Counted from the stretch's first letter, positions 27,945 through 35,831 are shown. The stretch is 64,000 nt of DNA from an uncultured Phocaeicola sp. (GCA_947581855.1 CANPVZ010000022.1:1-64000); one strand, 5' to 3'. Program-made: numbers and translations. Notes: generated from the letters alone by a model not told the origin.

Positions 27945-27952
27945 AAAGATAA
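27945..27952 (-). promoter_or_regulatory. -7 promoter element of the seven-gene thioredoxin/lipoprotein operon
   Basis: Minus-strand TATCTTTG fits TAnnTTTG, 32 bp before the transglutaminase-like ATG. The left end of the mobile element lies only about 60 bp upstream (28013), so insertion replaced the native upstream region. Confidence 0.55.
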
Positions 27953-28012
27953 CAATTATATAATAAATATACCAGTGATAGAAGTTTTATATATTAAAAA
28001 CATTTAATTTAT

Positions 28013-28044
28013 GGTACTGATATACATATCTACACTGGAAAATC
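28013..28044 (+). repeat. left terminal inverted repeat of the IS1595-type element
   Basis: Starts GGTACTGATATACATATC and matches the reverse complement of 32127-32157 except one base and one extra A. Confidence 0.9.
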
Positions 28045-28118
28045 ATAGAAAGGCTGGAGTCGGGAAATCCTCGCACCAGTCTTTTCTATTTATTTAACGT
28101 TTTAATATCCATTCTCGT

Positions 28119-28160
28119 AAAAAGAGCCGACAACTTATTTTGTATCGGCTCTTTTGTTTT
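28119..28160. terminator. strong bidirectional terminator inside the left end of the element
   Basis: AAAAGAGCCGA (28120-28130) pairs with TCGGCTCTTTT (28145-28155), 11 bp without mismatch. It would insulate the transposase from outside transcription and protect the operon to the left. Confidence 0.85.
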
Positions 28161-28389
28161 GTCATAGCATTCAAGAATTATGCAGATTGTTTTGTAACCA
28201 TGACACGTGTATAACGTGGATTGTACTATTTCACATCATTTAACCATAAATCGAGTTACCTCGTCTTTCACTTTTTCGTTATATGCACAGGAGGTTATCG
28301 GATTTTTATCAAGATTTTCTCCGTGAACTCATTGTTGAACAAATCAATCTTTGTAAATTGTAACATCATTAAAATTGGAGGACAGACTT

Positions 28390-29329
28390 ATGAAAGACCC
28401 GTTCAAACTTTATGTTAAATCAATCATGGCTCTTTACGAACTATTCCCTACGGAAGAAGCCTGTATCAAACATCTTGAGGCCATTAATTGGCATGACAAA
28501 CCTGTTTCACCATTTGACAAGACCTCCAGAGTTTATAAATTGAAAAGCGGCAAATATCGCTGTAAGAATACAGGTAAGAACTTTACCGTTCGCACAGGTA
28601 CGATGTTTGAAAAGACAAAGATAAGTTTGCGTAAATGGTTTATCGCTATTTGGCTTGTTACCAATCACAAAATAGGTCTTTCTTCCTACCAACTCGCAAA
28701 TGATATAGAAGTCACGCAAAAGACAGCATGGTATATGTTGCATAAAATACGTCATGCAATGCGTCTTGCTAATGAAAACATCTTGGAAGAGGCAGTAGAA
28801 ATAGATGAAACGGTTGTTGGAGGTAAAAATGGAAATCGTCATTAAGGATAAGAAAGTCCCTCACTCGCAAGGACGTTCACACAAGGATAAATTTCCAGTC
28901 GTGGGAATGATACAACGAGAAAATCTAATGAATGCCCGAGCAACCCCCGATACGAAATCTGACACTCTGTCCGCATTCATCAAGGAATACATACATCCGG
29001 ATGCAATCATTTATACGGATGAGTACAATGCTTATGACCAAATAGGGTTCAGTTATACTCGTTTCTATGTCGACCACAGCAAGAAGTTATACAGTTATGA
29101 CCCCATAACGACAAACAGAATAGAGGGTACTTGGACGCATTTCAAGCGTATGGTTAAAGGTACATATAGAACTCTGCTTAAAAAGTATTTGCAGAAATAC
29201 GTTGACGAGTTCGTGTATAGGTATAATCTGAGGGACATCAGCAATTCCGACCGATTTAACTGTTTTCTCTGCTGCGCTGACACACGTTATACATACAAAC
29301 AAATCAAAGAATCAATATGTCTAAAATGA
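28390..29329 (+). pseudogene. IS1595-family (ISXO2-like) transposase, interrupted by a frameshift
   Basis: DDE-type transposase of about 312 codons in two frames. The first frame runs from ATG 28390 (GGAGG Shine-Dalgarno 9 bp upstream) to TAA 28843-28845; the second, +1 relative to it, continues to 29329. Removing one T at CATTAAGG (28842-28843) restores a continuous reading: the first catalytic Asp lies in VEIDETVVGG just before the break, the second in IYTDEYNAYD and the final asparagine/lysine region in NRIEGTWTHFKRMVKGTY after it. The N-terminal part RVYKLKSGKYRCKNTGKNF is the usual Bacteroides ISXO2-like zinc-ribbon variant. Most likely a mutation; a programmed +1 shift at the stop codon is the alternative. 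Confidence 0.85.
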
Positions 29330-29706
29330 AAGGAAAAAAAGAATCTACGGAGTTCAGACTTGGAACAATCATTGTTCCCTATATTGAAATGTTCGATGAA
29401 GCAGTAGCCATAAGGACGGATGGGGTACGGCTTATCATTGATACCTATTTTAACGACCTGTCTATTAATGACATTCCCCAGCAATATGTGTTCACTTGGG
29501 ACTGGCTCGGTAAAGGTTACAAATTCACCGTCATTAATCACCTCTATAAGTCGTCAAAGGCGAAGACCAAACGTGGCTTTAGGAAGCTACTCGCAGAGGC
29601 ACTTCCATTGCTTATAGACCCCAAAAACGGACTAATAAAAAAGCCGGAATGTAGTCCGGCTGATTTAAATAGGTTTAACAAAACGCTGTCACAAATAGTA
29701 AGCTAA
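29317..29706 (+). CDS. passenger gene A: hypothetical soluble protein
   Basis: 129 residues, no recognised domain, no signal peptide or membrane segment. The sequence is mixed beta/alpha (VRLIIDTYFNDLSINDIPQQ, VFTWDWLGKGYKFTVINHLY) with a basic stretch KSSKAKTKRGFRK. Its ATG lies inside the last codons of the transposase gene (13-bp overlap), so it is expected to be translated from the transposase transcript. A GC-rich hairpin (GCCGGA/TCCGGC at 29643-29660) falls inside its 3' end. The overlap makes it a constant part of the element rather than a later capture. Function unknown. Confidence 0.7.
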   Translation: MSKMKGKKESTEFRLGTIIVPYIEMFDEAVAIRTDGVRLIIDTYFNDLSINDIPQQYVFTWDWLGKGYKFTVINHLYKSSKAKTKRGFRKLLAEALPLLIDPKNGLIKKPECSPADLNRFNKTLSQIVS

Positions 29707-29738
29707 TCACCAATTAAGAGGATTAGCCTCTTTTTCTT
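29700..29738 (+). terminator. terminator after the transposase and passenger A
   Basis: AGCTAATC (29701-29708) pairs with GATTAGC (29721-29727), followed by CTCTTTTTCTTTG. It overlaps the 3' end of the convergent passenger B. Confidence 0.55.
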
Positions 29739-30030
29739 TGATTCGTTTTTTCTCAGCTTCCTTTTTAATTTTCTCAACTTCTGTTTCACAGTTTCGCTTC
29801 CAAAGTTCTTCCTCAATGATTCTTTCTTTTCGGTGCTCTTTTGATTCACCATACAAGAATAACAAAAAAGTAGCAATAATAGGACTGAATACTATACCTA
29901 TAAAGACCCAAAAAGTCTTATCCCGTCCCTGTCTGTCTGCATAATTCATGACAGCATTAAGCATGAAGCAATAAACAACAATAAAGAGTAATACTACCCA
30001 TCCCATAGGGAAATTTCCAATCTCATTCAT
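29707..30030 (-). CDS. passenger gene B: small membrane protein with charged coiled tail
   Basis: 107 residues: two hydrophobic segments (about 9-28 and 40-58) separated by a short basic loop with NYADRQGRDKTFW, then a highly charged helical C-terminal half (EEELWKRNCETEVEKIKKEA) likely to form a coiled coil in the cytoplasm. Not recognised. It is convergent with passenger A and ends at the same point. Its 5' leader (30031 to about 30290) is the unusual structured region described separately, so its expression may be controlled at the RNA level. Confidence 0.6.
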   Translation of the reverse strand: MNEIGNFPMGWVVLLFIVVYCFMLNAVMNYADRQGRDKTFWVFIGIVFSPIIATFLLFLYGESKEHRKERIIEEELWKRNCETEVEKIKKEAEKKRIKEKEANPLNW

Positions 30031-30290
30031 AATGGCGAAATTTTTCGAGTTTTTCCTCAGACAGCCAGTGAGAAATTACGTTATATACAAAGAAAGTGGA
30101 CTGCCACCTGTGTAAACTCGAAAGCATCGCCAAACGCTTGTACAAACACATAGATGAGCAGCCCACTTGATATAGGTTTCCCTCTGTGCCTCGTTTGTAC
30201 TTTTGTTGAATTGGCGATTCTTCGAGTATTAAGGCACTTTCCTTTTATATTCCACAATGTTTAGCCTCGGAAGGCTTGCGCAAAGATAGT
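30031..30290 (-). promoter_or_regulatory. structured leader of passenger B with two exclusive foldings
   Basis: On the minus strand the order is: copy 1 of CTCGAA..TCGCCAA (30226-30211), its complement TTGGCGATGCTTTCGAG (30133-30117), then copy 2 CTCGAAAAATTTCGCCA (30049-30033) ending 3 nt before the ATG. The middle segment can pair with copy 1 or with copy 2, and the second pairing buries the ribosome entry site. Two more stems are visible: GTACAAAC (30140-30147) with GTTTGTAC (30193-30200), and AGTGGACTGC (30095-30104) with GCAGCCCACT (30158-30167), the last crossing the others like a pseudoknot. A promoter-like TATCTTTG lies at 30288-30281. Confidence 0.45.
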
Positions 30291-30345
30291 AGATTTTATC
30301 CAAATGAAAAGAATAAGAGCCGTCTATTCTATGCTAAAAATAGCA

Positions 30346-30861
30346 TTAAAGATAGAGTTCAAAAGTTAGTTCATATTCTTCTCCAGAAAATCGAGGGGAC
30401 ATGATTATTTCTACTATTGAAGCTTTTCTATTCACTTGAATAGGGAAGCCATCGTCATTTTGAATTTCTGAATAATTCTCTGTTTCTAAAAATCCATTAG
30501 TACACTCAGTGTTACTTATCAAATCAAAACTTACATACAGAAGGCTATCCGGTTCTCTATTTGGTTCAATTGATAGAGGGTCTGTAGCCAAATCAATTGA
30601 AAAATGTTTCACTCCATTACTTACCGTAAATTTAACCCTCTCGGCTCGTGAGTGAATATTATAATCATAGGCTTCACCATAGTATGTTCCATCCACCAAC
30701 TCTTTTTCGGCTTCTTGTTGGTTGACTTTTACTGTACGTGTCATTCCACCACCGGAAATAGCAATGGAGGAATTTCTTGCATTCCCTGTATTTGGGGCAA
30801 CAGTGACAGTCGCAGTACCGTTTCCACTATTGGGGGTTACTGTTATAAAATCCTTTTGCAT
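30346..30861 (-). CDS. passenger gene C: BACON-like domain protein
   Basis: 171 residues from the ATG at 30861 (a TTG three codons earlier is less likely). The first 50 residues, KDFITVTPNSGNGTATVTV and SSIAISGGGMTRTVKVNQQ, have the strand pattern of BACON/Ig-like domains that occur on surface and phage-tail-like proteins of Bacteroidales. The rest (about 55-171) is beta-rich and unrecognised. No signal peptide. It starts 20 bp behind passenger D and is probably co-transcribed with it. Confidence 0.6.
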   Translation of the reverse strand: MQKDFITVTPNSGNGTATVTVAPNTGNARNSSIAISGGGMTRTVKVNQQEAEKELVDGTYYGEAYDYNIHSRAERVKFTVSNGVKHFSIDLATDPLSIEPNREPDSLLYVSFDLISNTECTNGFLETENYSEIQNDDGFPIQVNRKASIVEIIMSPRFSGEEYELTFELYL

Positions 30862-30880
30862 AATATTCAATTTTAAGTGA

Positions 30881-31201
30881 TTATCTATTCAAATCAACTT
30901 TTGTTATCCACAGATAATTGTCTGTTCCAAACTTGAAATCCTCCTTATGGATAGATTGGATACGTTCAAGTAAGGTCTGTTCGGTCATGCCATTGGCAAA
31001 GTTGTGACCGACATTCAATACAAGAGTAGTGATGTCTTGCGCATCACGAACTTCATTGTATCGGCATTCACGAGTTTTAAGGTGTACGTCATTTACAAGG
31101 AATACACGGTGTTCACCCAACACATCAAGGATTAGAACCTTGCAATTACAGTTCATAACCAAGCCTTTGCAGGCTTTCAAAATGTTTTCGTCTAATTTCA
31201 T
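30881..31201 (-). CDS. passenger gene D: hypothetical protein
   Basis: 106 residues from the ATG at 31201 (MKLDENILK); an upstream in-frame ATG at 31279 would add a hydrophobic, unlikely-looking extension. Alternating hydrophobic strands (CKVLILDVLGEHRVFLVNDV) and a central helix suggest a small alpha/beta fold. No known family recognised. First gene of the C-D pair. Confidence 0.55.
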   Translation of the reverse strand: MKLDENILKACKGLVMNCNCKVLILDVLGEHRVFLVNDVHLKTRECRYNEVRDAQDITTLVLNVGHNFANGMTEQTLLERIQSIHKEDFKFGTDNYLWITKVDLNR

Positions 31202-31449
31202 ATTCAGTAATATTAATGATTGATACTGAATATATAGCGTGATAGTGAAGAAATGGAATAATCTGTTAAACTTTGGCACGCTGTTTGTAAGAATATTAAT
31301 GACAGAAGTTTCTGAACTTTTGTTTCAAATTTGGCTAACTACTAAGCCAATAAGTCCGTGAGGATATGTAGACAGGCTTTTATAGACCTCTTCCCCTGCA
31401 ACCTGAAGATAAGAGATCGTTTTTCGAATGTGCAATAATAAGCATTTTT

Positions 31450-31587
31450 ATGGGAAATGAAAAGAAAGTGACCAGTTCCAAAGCTGCGTCTGCTGCTTCT
31501 AAAGTTCTTCGTGACGGGAGAACTAGTAAAGCAAGCAAAACGGCAGCTGGAAGTGCATTGTCACAGAAACCAAGTAAGAAGAAATAA
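31450..31587 (+). CDS. passenger gene E: 45-residue basic Ser/Ala/Lys-rich protein
   Basis: ATG 31450 to TAA 31585-31587. The protein, containing SKAASAASKVLRDGRTSKAS and KTAAGSALSQKPSKKK, is strongly basic and of simple composition. I recall similar short proteins with the SKVLRDGRxSKxxKSAAGSALSQ pattern on acquired elements of many bacteria; the annotation there is hypothetical. Composition suggests nucleic-acid binding (inference). It precedes passenger F in the same direction by about 100 bp. Confidence 0.6.
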   Translation: MGNEKKVTSSKAASAASKVLRDGRTSKASKTAAGSALSQKPSKKK

Positions 31588-31688
31588 TCTTCTACAGTAA
31601 GAATGCCCAATCTCTATAAAAAAGTGGGCGGCTGAAGCAAACCAGTCAGGCGTTTGCGGAGTTTTTAACCTATTAATCGAATAAATTT

Positions 31689-31907
31689 ATGGAAAGATAC
31701 TCTAATTTAAGAGGTAATTCTCCTGTTATTGGTTATGATATTGAACCACATCGTATTACAGTTTGGTTCAAAGGTGGCAAACCATATTCCTATAGCTATA
31801 CAAGCGCAGGAGCAAGTAACGTAGAAACGATGAAAAAACTTGCTCGTGAAGGAGCAGGTCTTAGCGCATTTATAACGCGCAACGTTCGTTTTGACTACGA
31901 AAAATAA
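31689..31907 (+). CDS. passenger gene F: KTSC-like domain protein
   Basis: 72 residues matching the KTSC-type small domain: the early MERYSNLRGNSPVIGYDIE, then RITVWFKGGKPYSYSYTSAG with the aromatic Y-x-Y strand, and the C-terminal LARE-GAGLSAFI segment. KTSC domains accompany lysyl-tRNA synthetase and other proteins and are common on phages and mobile elements; their activity is not known. A terminator-like hairpin follows at 31924-31958. Its closeness to gene E suggests that the pair travels together. Confidence 0.72.
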   Translation: MERYSNLRGNSPVIGYDIEPHRITVWFKGGKPYSYSYTSAGASNVETMKKLAREGAGLSAFITRNVRFDYEK

Positions 31908-31923
31908 TTTTAACTCCTAATTT

Positions 31924-31958
31924 TCCCTGGCAAAGCTGCAACTTTGTCAGGGTTTATT
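31924..31958 (+). terminator. terminator after passenger F
   Basis: CCCTGGCAAAG pairs with CTTTGTCAGGG around CTGCAA, followed by TTTATTTATG. Confidence 0.7.
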
Positions 31959-32126
31959 TATGCCAGTTTGTCAACTCGTTCTGCAAAACCGTGCAAATGT
32001 AGTAACTTTTGTCATATTAACAAAGAATATCATCTTTTGTTCACTGAACATAAGACTATACTAATCTAAATTGTGAATATTTGTCGATATCTTGTTATGT
32101 AAAAGAAATCCCTCCGAGAATGGAAG

Positions 32127-32157
32127 GATTTCCAGTGTAGATATGTATATAAGTACC
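32127..32157 (-). repeat. right terminal inverted repeat of the IS1595-type element
   Basis: Ends TATAAGTACC; reverse complement of the left repeat with one substitution and one indel. The duplicated target TAATTTAT follows at 32158-32165. Confidence 0.9.
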
Positions 32158-32597
32158 TAATTTATATAGAAATACAGCAAAAATAACAGTTAAAACACTA
32201 CAGTATCAACAATAAAGACAAACCATAAGAAACGGTTCATACTTTCTTGATGGACTAACAGATTATCTGCCTTATTCCATGCCTATGATGGTTCTGCTGT
32301 TTAATACAGAATTAACAACTCCTCCATAATCGTACAAATTTAGATAAATCGGCATTTATATGCCGGTGATATAAGAAAGACAAGGATGCCCTTAACGTTT
32401 TCTTAGAGGAAATTTAATGAATATACAACCGACAGATCTTAGAATCCATCAAGAAGGATGGGCCTTATTTAGATAGAGGCACAGAAGCCGGGTAGTGAAG
32501 AAAACAAGGAAAGCTTTCGGCTCTCTGTATAATGAATCAAGAAGGAAACAGGAGGAAGTGTAAACTGTTTCTAGGCACACTCATGGTCATCCCATTT

Positions 32598-32686
32598 TGT
32601 GCCAACTAAGTGGCACAACTGTGACAGCAGGCATGTCACAGATGTGACACACGTTAAGTCACAACTGTGCCAATCATTATGGCACA
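32598..32686. repeat. cluster of four consecutive inverted repeats
   Basis: TGTGCCA-N6-TGGCACA (32598-32617), CTGTGACA-N7-TGTCACAG (32619-32641), TGTGAC-N9-GTCACA (32643-32663) and TGTGCCA-N7-TGGCACA (32666-32686). Starts are 21, 24 and 23 bp apart, about two helical turns, and the arm types are arranged A-B-B-A. A fifth partial unit (TGTGCC...GGCATA) follows. Confidence 0.75.
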
Positions 32687-32947
32687 CCTGTGCCGCTGCT
32701 GTGGCATAAAATGGCATAACCACGAATATAAACTCAATCCATCTGTTAATACAAGCCTAAACCATCTGCCAACGACATGCGGCTCTTTACCTGTAATTAC
32801 GAACATAGCAGCCCTCAACCCCACAGATAGAAACATTATACGCCATAAAACCACTAAATTATGCAAATATTTTGTTTTGATTACACTCCAAGGAGCGCCT
32901 TAAACAAATTGAAACAATCTTTTTGCCACAAGTTGCGAAAAAAGTCG

Positions 32948-32955
32948 TAAATTTG
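32948..32955 (+). promoter_or_regulatory. -7 promoter element of parC
   Basis: TAAATTTG fits TAnnTTTG; TTTTTG about 22 bp earlier may be the -33 box. Confidence 0.5.
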
Positions 32956-32984
32956 CTGCAAACTCACCATATAAGACACTATCT

Positions 32985-35654
32985 ATGAACGACGATATTA
33001 TTGAAAAAGACGACTTCATTACGGAACATTCTGATTACAAGCCGGCAGATACATCCAACGAATCAATGCGACACCAACTGAGCGGTATGTATCAGAACTG
33101 GTTCCTGGATTATGCCTCATATGTAATTCTCGAACGAGCCGTACCCCATATCAACGATGGACTGAAACCGGTGCAACGCCGCATTCTTCACTCCATGAAG
33201 CGGTTGGACGACGGGCGTTATAACAAAGTTGCCAATATTGTAGGGCATACCATGCAGTTCCATCCGCACGGCGACGCGTCTATCGGCGACGCTCTGGTGC
33301 AGTTGGGACAAAAAGACCTTTTAGTAGATTGCCAAGGTAACTGGGGTAATATTCTGACGGGCGACAGCGCCGCTGCTCCCCGTTATATAGAAGCACGCCT
33401 TTCGAAATTCGCTTTGGACGTGGTGTTCAATCCGAAGACTACCGAATGGAAACTTTCTTACGACGGACGCAACAAAGAGCCTATCACCTTACCGGTGAAG
33501 TTCCCCTTATTGCTGGCACAGGGAGTGGAAGGTATCGCGGTGGGACTGTCGTCGAAGATTTTGCCGCACAACTTCAACGAGCTTTGCGATGCGGCTATCG
33601 CCTGCCTGCACAACGAACCGTTCAAACTGTATCCTGATTTCCAGACGGGCGGTTCCATCGATGTATCCAAATATAACGATGGAGAACGGGGCGGCGTGGT
33701 AAAGGTACGCGCAAAGATTACCAAATTAGATAACAAGACACTGGTCATCTCCGAAATTCCATACGGAAAGACCACCTCTACCTTAATAGACTCCATCCTG
33801 AAAGCGGTAGAAAAAGGTAAGATAAAGGTCCGCAAAGTAGACGATAATACATCGGCTCAGGTTGAAATATTGGTTCACCTGGCTCCGGGCGTATCGTCCG
33901 ACAAAACGCTGGATGCGCTCTACGCCTTTACCGATTGCGAGATAAGCATCTCGCCCAACTGTTGCGTTATCGACGACCAAAAGCCGCACTTCCTGACCGT
34001 AAGCGACGTGCTGAAAAAGTCTGTCAGCAACACGATGAACCTGCTTCGTATGGAATTGGAAATTCGTAAAGGAGAACTGCTGGAAAACCTGCACTTCGCT
34101 TCGCTGGAGAAGATCTTCATTGAAGAGCGCATATACAAGGATAAAGAATTTGAACAAGCGCCCAATATGGACGCAGCCTGCGAACACATCGATGAACGGT
34201 TGACACCTTTCTATCCGACGCTTATCCGCGAAGTGACGAAAGAAGATATCTTGCGCTTGATGGAAATTAAAATGGCTAGAATCCTGAAGTTCAACAAGGA
34301 CAAAGCCAATGAGGCCATCGCCCGCATGAACGAAGAGATTGAGGCTATTAACCGAGACCTCAGCGACATGGTACGGGTAACTACCGACTGGTTCCAAATG
34401 CTGAAAAACAAGTACGGGAAGGACCATCCGCGTATGACCGAACTGCGTAACTTCGACACCATCGAAGCGGCCAAAGTGGTGGAAGCGAATGAGAAACTAT
34501 ACATCAACCGTGAAGAGGGATTCATCGGGACCGGACTGAAGAAAGACGAGTTCATAGCCAACTGTTCGGATATCGATGATGTAATCATTTTCTATCGGGA
34601 CGGTAAATATAAAGTGGTACGCATCAGCGAAAAGATGTTTATCGGAAAGAATGTACTTTATGTAAATATCTTCAAAAAGAACGACAAACGGACGGTGTAC
34701 AATGTTGTATACCGTGATGGAAAAGACGGTTTCCATTACATAAAACGTTTCGCCGTCACTTCCATTACCCGCGACAAGGAATACGACCTGACTCAAGGAA
34801 AGCCCGGCTCACGCATCGTTTATTTCACGGCCAACCCGAACGGAGAAGCAGAAGTAATCAAGGTTACCTTAAAACCGAACCCGCGCCTTAAAAAGATTAT
34901 ACTGGAAAAAGACTTCAGCGATATAGCTATCAAGGGGCGGCAATCGATGGGTAACATCCTGACTAAAAACGAGGTGCACAAGGTCAGCTTGAAGCAACGG
35001 GGAGGTTCTACCCTGGGAGGACGCCAGGTTTGGTTCGACCGGGATGTGCTTCGCCTCAACTACGACGGTCGCGGGGATTACCTGGGCGAATTCCAAAGCA
35101 ACGATACCATTCTTATTATACTGGACAATGGCGACTTTTACACTACCGACTTTGATTTGAATAACCATTACGATCCGGGTATTTTGCTGATTGAAAAGTT
35201 CGATGCCAACAAAATATGGTCGGCCGCCCTTTATGATGCCGACCAGCAAGGTTACCCGTATCTGAAGCGTTTTGCGCTCGAAAGCACTTCCCGCAAGCTA
35301 AACTTCTTGGGAGAGAACAGGGAAAGCAAACTCATCCTGCTTACCTGTCAGGTATACCCGCGCGTACAAGTCACTTTCGGCGGAAAAGACAGCTTCCGCG
35401 AACCGTTACTTATCGACGTGGACGAGTTTATCGGCGTAAAGAGCTTTAAAGCGAAAGGGAAGCGCATCACCACATTCGAAGTGGAAGAAATCGTTGAACT
35501 GGAACCAACGCGATTCCCCGAACCGGAAAGTGACGCGACAGATACTGAAGAAGATTCCTCATCTGATGAAAATAACGAAATAGAAGATCCGGATGCAGGA
35601 AAAAGTGAAAACGATATCATCGACGAGATAACAGGACAGATGAAATTATTCTAA
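32985..35654 (+). CDS. parC: DNA topoisomerase IV subunit A
   Basis: Type IIA topoisomerase cleavage subunit, 889 residues, cutting and passing DNA duplexes to separate daughter chromosomes. The winged-helix and tower regions are present: RAVPHINDGLKPVQRRIL (about 51-68), HPHGDASIGDAL (about 93-104) and the active-site tyrosine Tyr134 in AAPRYIEARLS. The C-terminal third carries beta-pinwheel-like strands (VSLKQRGGSTLGGRQV) and ends in an acidic tail (about 840-889). Length and lack of a GyrA box favour topoisomerase IV over gyrase. At the position of quinolone-determining Ser80/Ser83 this protein has alanine (GDA); whether that matters for drug response is not known here. parE is not adjacent. 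Confidence 0.88.
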   Translation: MNDDIIEKDDFITEHSDYKPADTSNESMRHQLSGMYQNWFLDYASYVILERAVPHINDGLKPVQRRILHSMKRLDDGRYNKVANIVGHTMQFHPHGDASIGDALVQLGQKDLLVDCQGNWGNILTGDSAAAPRYIEARLSKFALDVVFNPKTTEWKLSYDGRNKEPITLPVKFPLLLAQGVEGIAVGLSSKILPHNFNELCDAAIACLHNEPFKLYPDFQTGGSIDVSKYNDGERGGVVKVRAKITKLDNKTLVISEIPYGKTTSTLIDSILKAVEKGKIKVRKVDDNTSAQVEILVHLAPGVSSDKTLDALYAFTDCEISISPNCCVIDDQKPHFLTVSDVLKKSVSNTMNLLRMELEIRKGELLENLHFASLEKIFIEERIYKDKEFEQAPNMDAACEHIDERLTPFYPTLIREVTKEDILRLMEIKMARILKFNKDKANEAIARMNEEIEAINRDLSDMVRVTTDWFQMLKNKYGKDHPRMTELRNFDTIEAAKVVEANEKLYINREEGFIGTGLKKDEFIANCSDIDDVIIFYRDGKYKVVRISEKMFIGKNVLYVNIFKKNDKRTVYNVVYRDGKDGFHYIKRFAVTSITRDKEYDLTQGKPGSRIVYFTANPNGEAEVIKVTLKPNPRLKKIILEKDFSDIAIKGRQSMGNILTKNEVHKVSLKQRGGSTLGGRQVWFDRDVLRLNYDGRGDYLGEFQSNDTILIILDNGDFYTTDFDLNNHYDPGILLIEKFDANKIWSAALYDADQQGYPYLKRFALESTSRKLNFLGENRESKLILLTCQVYPRVQVTFGGKDSFREPLLIDVDEFIGVKSFKAKGKRITTFEVEEIVELEPTRFPEPESDATDTEEDSSSDENNEIEDPDAGKSENDIIDEITGQMKLF

Positions 35655-35667
35655 GTATCGAGTATTA

Positions 35668-35711
35668 AAGTGCACCCTAAAAGCCAAACGAAAAACTTTT
35701 CAGGTGCACTT
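35668..35711 (+). terminator. terminator after parC
   Basis: AAGTGCACC pairs with GGTGCACTT and an inner AAAAG pairs with CTTTT; no long T-run follows, so strength is uncertain. Confidence 0.5.
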
Positions 35712-35831
35712 CATTATTCAAAACAGTTGAAATATCCCTTCCATATTGTTAGTCACAATCTATACCTTTTGGGAACAAGAGTTATTGTTTCGATACATGT
35801 TTTTCCTGTTCATTCATTCCAACAAAAGTTC

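Larger units (their letters stand above)
28013..32157. mobile_element. 4145-bp IS1595-type (ISXO2-like) element with passenger genes
   Basis: Both ends are defined in the sequence. Terminal inverted repeats lie at 28013-28044 and 32127-32157; read inward they begin GGTACT and share TATACATATCTACACTGG, with one mismatch and one indel over 31/32 bp. The 8-bp sequence TAATTTAT directly abuts both ends (28005-28012 and 32158-32165) as a target-site duplication, the length usual for IS1595-family elements. Inside are the transposase (frameshifted), six passenger genes in both orientations, subterminal hairpins at 28049-28085 and 32105-32133, and a strong terminator at 28119-28160. Typical IS1595 elements are about 1 kb; a few groups are known to carry passengers. 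The intact duplication suggests a fairly recent insertion. Confidence 0.92.
32166..32984. other. gene-free stretch between the mobile element and parC
   Basis: About 820 bp without a supportable gene. It holds the four-palindrome cluster at 32598-32686 and the parC promoter; the remainder is A/T-rich and shows nothing further. Confidence 0.6.

Noticed and set aside
31380..31610. Minus-strand frame of 76 codons in the right part of the transposon
   Set aside because: It lies antisense to the basic 45-residue protein, whose plus-strand composition matches short proteins seen on other elements; the minus frame looks like its shadow.
32598..32700. CRISPR or attachment site
   Set aside because: The palindromes are not identical repeats with spacers, and there is no integrase gene nearby; a protein-binding array fits better.
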